From Pieris napi (lineage: Eukaryota > Arthropoda > Insecta > Lepidoptera > Pieridae): DNA of 64,000 nucleotides. A model generated the notes under the pieces. That model did no database searches. It had not been told where the DNA came from and worked only from the letters and a program-made list of their open reading frames with translations. The stretch spans positions 13,299,368 through 13,363,367 of the forward strand of contig NC_062238.1 in NCBI RefSeq assembly GCF_905475465.1, given 5' to 3'. Shown piece after piece: positions 58,700 through 64,000 of this stretch. Position 1 is the stretch's first letter. Every line of letters starts with the position of its first letter. A program made the translations under genes and the position numbers.

Positions 58700-59380
58700 T
58701 TTGTAAGATTTTAACCAAAGACATTACAATAGCAGTAACCAAAAATGTCACTGAAATGATGGAAGAGAAATTGCAGATATTTGTATACGAAAACAGTTTT
58801 TTGAAAACTCAAGTAGAGAAGTTAGAAAATAAAGTTAATTTTTTAGAAGAAAAAGAAAAACGGAAGATCTTTGTGATATATGGAATAGAAGAAGAACAAA
58901 CCTACTCTGTACTGTAGTAGAAACCATCTTATCTTACGCAGGCCAGCGTGACTATGTTACTACAATAAGAAGTAAAGAAATTAACAACGGTTTCACAATT
59001 GGTCTCATTTCCTACATTTGTTAGCTGGAAAAGAAATTAGGTAATTAAGAATAAGACAAAACTACTTCCTTTTATATATATCGATGAAGACTTTTCTAAA
59101 AACTTTAGAAAAAAGAAAGTGACTTTAACCGAAATTAAAAGAGGAAGGAAAGAATGAGAGGATCGCATTCTTTGGAGAGATTATCTTTTAGTGAAGGACT
59201 TCGGTGGAAAAAGGAAAAAAAGCAGTACTGAGTCGACCCTAAAGATCTAAGCATATGTCTACAAGAAAAAGCGCCGACTACAAGAAAAAATAACCACAAT
59301 TTACTCAAGTCTATTCGGAGAGAAAACGTACAAACCAACATTGAACGGCCAAAAAACTAAGTACCGAAACCGCTATCATA
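58700..59380 (+). pseudogene. LINE ORF1-like relic
   Basis: An 84-codon frame ending at 58917 encodes a coiled coil (FLKTQVEKLENKVNFLEEKE) followed by KRKIFVIYGIEEE, the typical passage from coiled coil to RNA-binding domain in ORF1 of several non-LTR elements. After the stop the sequence continues in other frames (basic, KKK-rich) to about 59380. Confidence 0.5.
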
Positions 59381-59897
59381 TCATATCATAATAGCGGTTT
59401 TTCTCGGTTCAAACTGTTGTGCTAGCTGTTATATTGAGCTACTAGCACTTTTGTGTGCTGTCATATGTGCAAGTTATAATACCACCTAGAATTTGCAAAT
59501 GTCTCCCACGACCGCTTTGTTGAGTTGGTCTCGAGACAAAAGGCATCATTTAGATGTCCCGAATGCTCTAGGAAACGGACTAAAGTTAATAATGCAAAAA
59601 AGTTATTGCAAACTTGGAAAGATGGAAGCCCCCATGAAACAAGCTCACAAGAAGCAAGTCCGGGAATTGAACCTCCGTTCTGATAAAGTAACGCAGCGAA
59701 TAAAGCCCTCACACAGACCTTCACAGCTCTCGGAACTAAAACCATTTGCAACTGAAGATAAATTGCGAGATATTTTACAACAGAACTCCTGTTTTCTTCA
59801 TATTCACTCCTCATTGTGACAATTAAGCGACATGATAATATATATATCATAAAATCCTAATAGATTTTGGAGTTTTTAAAAAAATTTGAAAGGTGGT

Positions 59898-60069
59898 TGT
59901 AATGTCCTGCTTCTTGGAGTGTTTTACGGCTCACCAACACCACAACACTTGTACAAAACGTCCTACACACAACCGCTCCGTTCGGCTGTCGGATTACGAC
60001 TGACAGTCTGACAAGTGACGTAGGCGCATGAGACAACCAAGTAACACTTTATTTAGTCAATACACTACA
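59898..60069 (-). repeat. 3' LTR of the gypsy relic
   Basis: 172 bp, TGTAGTG...CATTACA on the minus strand, with an internal AATAAA-like signal. It is preceded by the polypurine tract AAAAAAGGGA (complement at 60070-60079), which fixes its edge. Confidence 0.65.
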
Positions 60070-60916
60070 TCCCTTTTTTGTTTTATTTGTTTTTATTGAT
60101 GATATCTCTCTGATTACTCATTAATGTAACTTGGATGTAATGTGATGGATTTTACATGAATCAAGCATAATTAATGAAATTAAAGTTTTATGCAGCTACA
60201 CTAGGGTTAAGTTCCGACATTGATTTCCTCGTCGTTAACTTCATTTCTTTTCAGACATTCCATTCCCCTTGAACTCTTTTCAAATGTACAACGTCCCTTC
60301 TTCGAGTTTGACCGGTTTCATCGTTTCTTACAGTGATATCTCCTCCTTTCGTGATTTCCACCGTGTGTGTTTCTGGATTTATTTATTTTATTTTTATTTA
60401 TTTTCTTTATTCATATTTTTATATACACTATGTCTCCTGGTATTAAATCACACTATCCAGCCTTCCGTTTATCGTATCCGATTTCTTTTCCCATTTGTTT
60501 TCTTTTTTTTTTCTCTATCCTTAACCTCAGTGTCTTGTGCTGTCCTCTCTATTGTATCGTTTACCATAGGTAATTTATCTTTGTCGCAGCCAATATGGTA
60601 CTGTATTGAAAAGAATAATGTTTATTTCTGTTAGAAATGATTTAAACTCTTCGCTGAGTAACTGTTTTCTATTATCTGCAGTTATTGATTTCCTAATCGA
60701 CTGAATATTCCTTTAAGTTTGGCTACAATTTCAGTAGAGGTAAATTTTCACTTCTTTATAATATGTGGTCACCACTTGTAATGAATTGCGATGTCAATCC
60801 AAAGCACTTCTGAAAACTCACGCCGTTTTATAGGGTTTGGTGGACATGGTGCAGATACTAGAGTACACCCTTTACAGGCTTTAACAATTTTATCAGCCTC
60901 TGTCGCATCTAGGCCA

Positions 60917-62846
60917 CTAGACTTTCGTACGAAGTCTCGCCTTCATTGACACGATACCGGGATGTCCCTCGTGAGCTGCATCCAAAACTCTTTTACGGAG
61001 TGCCGAGGGAACCACAATTCTCATTCCTCTCAATAATATACCCTCATGAAAACAAAGTACATTTTGTAAGATTTTATACAACTTCACGTCGTCGTTCCAT
61101 ATGTTCCGATATAAACCCTCTTTCACGTTTAATATTTTCCTATCGTTCATTGTGCTATCTATTATTTCTTTAATAGAAACAGCACGAGGTTGGGCAATCT
61201 CTACAATATGACAAATGTGATTGTCTTCCAATTTTATCAGGAATTTCTCCGCATTTTTGCTTATTTGTTGTCTCGAAAATGAGTCGGCGATATTGGTTTT
61301 CCCTGGTAGGTAAACTATTTTATAGTCGTACGATTGTAAGCGCATAACCCATCTCTCTATCCCTGCACATGGTTTAGATTTAGGACCAAATATTACCTCC
61401 AACGGCTTGTGACCTCTTATAAGTTCAAATCTTTTACAATAAAGGAATATGTGGAAATGTTCCACCGAGAATTAACGCTTCTTTTTCTGTCTGGTAATAG
61501 CGGCGTTCACAGTCAGTCAGAGTTTTGTGGCCATATGCAATAATCCTGGGCTCACCTTTGGAATTAGTTTGAACTAAAACTCCACCTAAATCCACAGAAC
61601 TAGCATCTGCTATGACAATCGTACGATCGCTAACATTGTAATACCCTAAGTTAGGAATATTTGTCATGATTTCCTTCAACGACTTAAAATACCCCTTTTG
61701 TTCTGGTCCCCAGTTTTCGGTTACATGATATGCCAAACATGAGTCTCTTGTATCTTAATAAGCCTTTACTGGTTATAAAGGTGGTTGTTTCTTGAAGCAG
61801 GATCTATTTCAAGTTGGTGAAATGCGTCTTTAATATCCAATATTGTAAATACTTTTGCATTTTTCATTTTAGGTAGCAACTTGTCCATCGTCGGCAATGG
61901 GTAATTTTCTCGTACAATGGCTCTATTTCCTTTCAGCACCGGCACTACAGGGGACACCCATTTAGTAGAACCCACTATCGGCTCTATAATATTATCCCTA
62001 TGTTCAAGTTCTTCTTCCTGTCAAAACGACCTTTCTTTTGTTCATGTCTATATTATTATAATATTTCCACTTTCCGCTTCAACGTCTGTTTCGTTCGGCA
62101 GTATTGTCTGAAATGCCCCATAAGACCACACTTTAGGCATTCTTTATTCCTTGCTGGGCATTTTGCATCATTTCCAGCATGTCTAGGTTTACCACATCTA
62201 CCGAATCCATCCAGGTACAAAACTCTTTAATTTATCAAAGTTCCTTTTAAATTTACTATCCATCCTGTTTACTTCTTGATTCTCATTTGATTTCAGTGGG
62301 TTTTTAAACTCGTCTAATTGTTTATTAACAACTTCAAGAGTATTTGCTTCGGTGATTACTTGCTCTAATGTAATTTCATCCCCAATCTGTGATATCGTTT
62401 TTCTCAGTTCGGGTAGAAAACATTGTTTCGTTATTTGGTCGATAATGTTTTCATCTCTGTCGGCAAACCGACATTTATCAGCTTGTTTTCCCAGTCTCAC
62501 CACAAATTTCAAATTTTTCGTGAGGTTCTTGTTTAAGGAGCCTAAATATATGTCTCTCGTATACGTTGTTCTGTTTTGGTGCAAAGTAGGCATCAAGTTT
62601 AGATATTGCTACTTCAAACACGTCTTTGCCGTCAGTTGGTTCGACATTAGCTCCAGGAATGTTGTAAAACACTTCCTGTAAGTCTAGCCCGCCGAAATGT
62701 AGAAGAGAGGCCCTTTTCTTTACGTCTTCGTCAATGTTAGACGCTTCGAGGTAAATGAATAGTGCTCGTTTCCATCGCTCCCATCGTGCACCCATTGAGG
62801 TAGATTTACCGTTACAGTCGAACTTTTCCAGTGAAAGGAGTGACAT
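60917..62846 (-). pseudogene. gypsy gag-pol remnant
   Basis: Five separate open pieces (62478-62846, 62198-62596, 61766-61975, 61434-61736, 60917-61465) in different frames cover Gag, RT, RNase H and integrase parts. Missing catalytic sections and shifts make it non-functional. Confidence 0.75.
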
Positions 62847-62867
62847 CTTTGGGGCGACCAGGAATTA

Positions 62868-63960
62868 TCAATTTAATGATTCAGATATCTATGTATCTCA
62901 GATGCTTCCATCTTGTATGAATTTAATGATCGGATTATATTTTTATCCGCATAAATCTACTTAAGCTGTTCATACCAACAAACGTATAAATTGAATTATC
63001 AGATTTTTAATCTGCTAAGTTAGTACCCACTAACGTACAATAATAATTTTATTGTAAAGCTTTTATTTTATTTATTGTTATCAATTTAATGATCAGAATT
63101 TAATCTGCTTTTATTTTTATTTACTGATATCAACTTAATGATCAGACTTTTAATCTGCTTTTATTTTTATTTACTGGTATCAATTTAATGATCAGATCTT
63201 TAATCTGCTTTTGTTTTTATTTACTGGTATCAATTTAATGATCAGACTTTTAATCTGCTTTTGTTTTTATTTACTGGTATCAATTTAATGATCAGACTTT
63301 TAATCTGCTTTTGTTTTTATTTACTGGTAACAATTTAATGATCAGACTTTTAATCTGCTTTTATTTTTATTTACTGGTATCAATTTAATGATCAGACTTT
63401 TAGTCTGCTTTTATTTTATTTTACTGGTATCAATTTAATGATCAGACTTTTAGTCTGCTTTTATTTTTATTTACTGGCATCAATTTAATGATCAGCCTTG
63501 TAGTCTGCTTTTATTTTTTATTTACAAGTATCAATTTAATGATCAGACTTTTAGTCTGCTTTTATTTTTATTTACAAGTATCAATTTAATGATCAGACTT
63601 TTAGTCTGCTTTTATTTTGATTTACAGGTATCAATTTAATGATCAGACTTTTAGTCTGCTTTTATTTTTATTTACTGGTATCAATTTAATGATCAGACTT
63701 TTAGTCTGCTTTTATTTTTATTTACGGGTATCAATTTAATGATCAGACTTTTAGTCTGCTTTTATTTTGATTTACAGGTATCAATTTAATGATCAGACTT
63801 TTAGTCTGCTTTTATTTTTATTTACAGGTATCAATTTAATGATCAGACTTTTAGTCTGCTTTTATTTTTATTTACAGATATCAATTTAATGATCAGACTT
63901 TTAGTCTGCTTTTATTTTGATTTACAGGTATCAATTTAATGATCAGTTGGGTTCCAACTG
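62868..63960. repeat. ~50-bp tandem repeat with a conserved hairpin in each unit
   Basis: About 18 regular units (from 63081) and a few diverged ones to their left. The unit is TCAATTTAATGATCAG - stem/loop - CTGC - T-rich spacer. Regular units from about 63393 carry CAGACT TTT AGTCTG, a perfect palindrome; units from about 63143 to 63345 mostly have AATCTG instead, with one mismatch. Edge units keep a stem of different sequence (see findings). The array starts 22 bases from the gypsy Gag ATG. Confidence 0.85.
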
Positions 63961-64000
63961 CTTTGAGTAGATACTCCCTTTTGTTTTACAGTATGAATCA

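Larger units (their letters stand above)
59898..62846 (-). mobile_element. Ty3/gypsy retrotransposon, decayed and internally deleted
   Basis: On the minus strand, a Gag-like start (ATG 62846, then a frame shift near 62500), a zinc knuckle CLKCGLMGHFRQYC (about 62110), part of the RT (STKWVSPVVPVL...ILDIKDAFHQLEI, 61766-61975), RNase H (ADASSVDLGGVLVQ) and the HHCC start of integrase (HEGHPGIVSMKARLRTKV, near 60917) are read in order. The protease, the YxDD part of the RT and most of integrase are missing. The 3' LTR is present at the left end; no 5' LTR is seen within the window. Confidence 0.75.
58263..64000. other. Retroelement-rich interval, presumed VPS13D intron 25
   Basis: No further VPS13D exon is recognised. 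It holds a repeat block shared with 3983-4068, a LINE ORF1 relic, a decayed gypsy element and a tandem array, each listed separately. A 108-codon plus-strand frame at 59493-59819 and a 129-codon minus-strand frame at 59461-59850 overlap each other; neither is recognised and they are left unassigned. Confidence 0.55.

Noticed and set aside
59461..59850. Overlapping frames of 129 (-) and 108 (+) codons
   Set aside because: Neither is recognised, they occupy the same DNA, and both sit in retroelement debris.
62868..63960. Array considered as CRISPR
   Set aside because: No unique spacers: the whole ~50-bp unit repeats, and the genome is animal.

Overview
This is a eukaryotic, almost certainly lepidopteran, nuclear window. 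The reasons are short GT-AG introns, AT-rich intergenic DNA full of insect-type mobile elements (Helitron ends A|TC...CTAG|T, mariner D37D, BEL/Pao, non-LTR tails), a Dronc-type insect caspase, and a selenoprotein-M homologue with Cys in place of Sec. All assignments come from reading the sequence and from remembered family sequences; no search was run. Gene models were built by hand from splice sites, reading phase and homology.

Layout. 1-5 kb: repeats, including a broken tyrosine-recombinase gene, a Helitron and a non-LTR tail. 5.1-7.4 kb (-): SNRNP48 (U11/U12-48K), six exons. 7.4-9.3 kb: repeats and the GCN1 5' region. 9.3-32.0 kb (+): complete GCN1, 37 exons, predicted 2672 aa. Its intron 20 holds a complete BEL/Pao retrotransposon with LTRs that look identical, plus a fold-back element; intron 30 holds an intact, intronless acid-lipase gene. 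32.4-32.8 kb (-): selenoprotein-M-like gene, head-to-head with a Dronc caspase gene (33.4-37.1 kb, +) whose intron 4 carries a dead mariner. 39.0-41.7 kb (-): CNPPD1. 41.8-43.3 kb: transposon and LINE relics. 43.8-46.0 kb (+): a type II membrane protein resembling the DUF1647 family. 47.9-50.0 kb (-): TMEM65. 50.3-51.2 kb: a Tc1/mariner-like element with a small helix-turn-helix coding piece. 51.5-58.3 kb (+): the first 25 exons (1407 codons) of VPS13D, which runs off the window. 58.3-64.0 kb: retroelement relics and a ~50-bp tandem repeat whose units keep a hairpin while its stem sequence changes.

The genes are ordinary single-copy cellular genes and do not form a pathway: translational stress signalling (GCN1), minor-spliceosome recognition (SNRNP48), apoptosis (Dronc), ER redox (SelM-like), mitochondria and lipid transfer (TMEM65, VPS13D). 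No CRISPR array, rRNA or tRNA was seen. The least explained signals are the covarying-hairpin satellite at the right edge, three splice-flanked minus-strand open segments inside GCN1 introns, and a phase-neutral extra exon in TMEM65.
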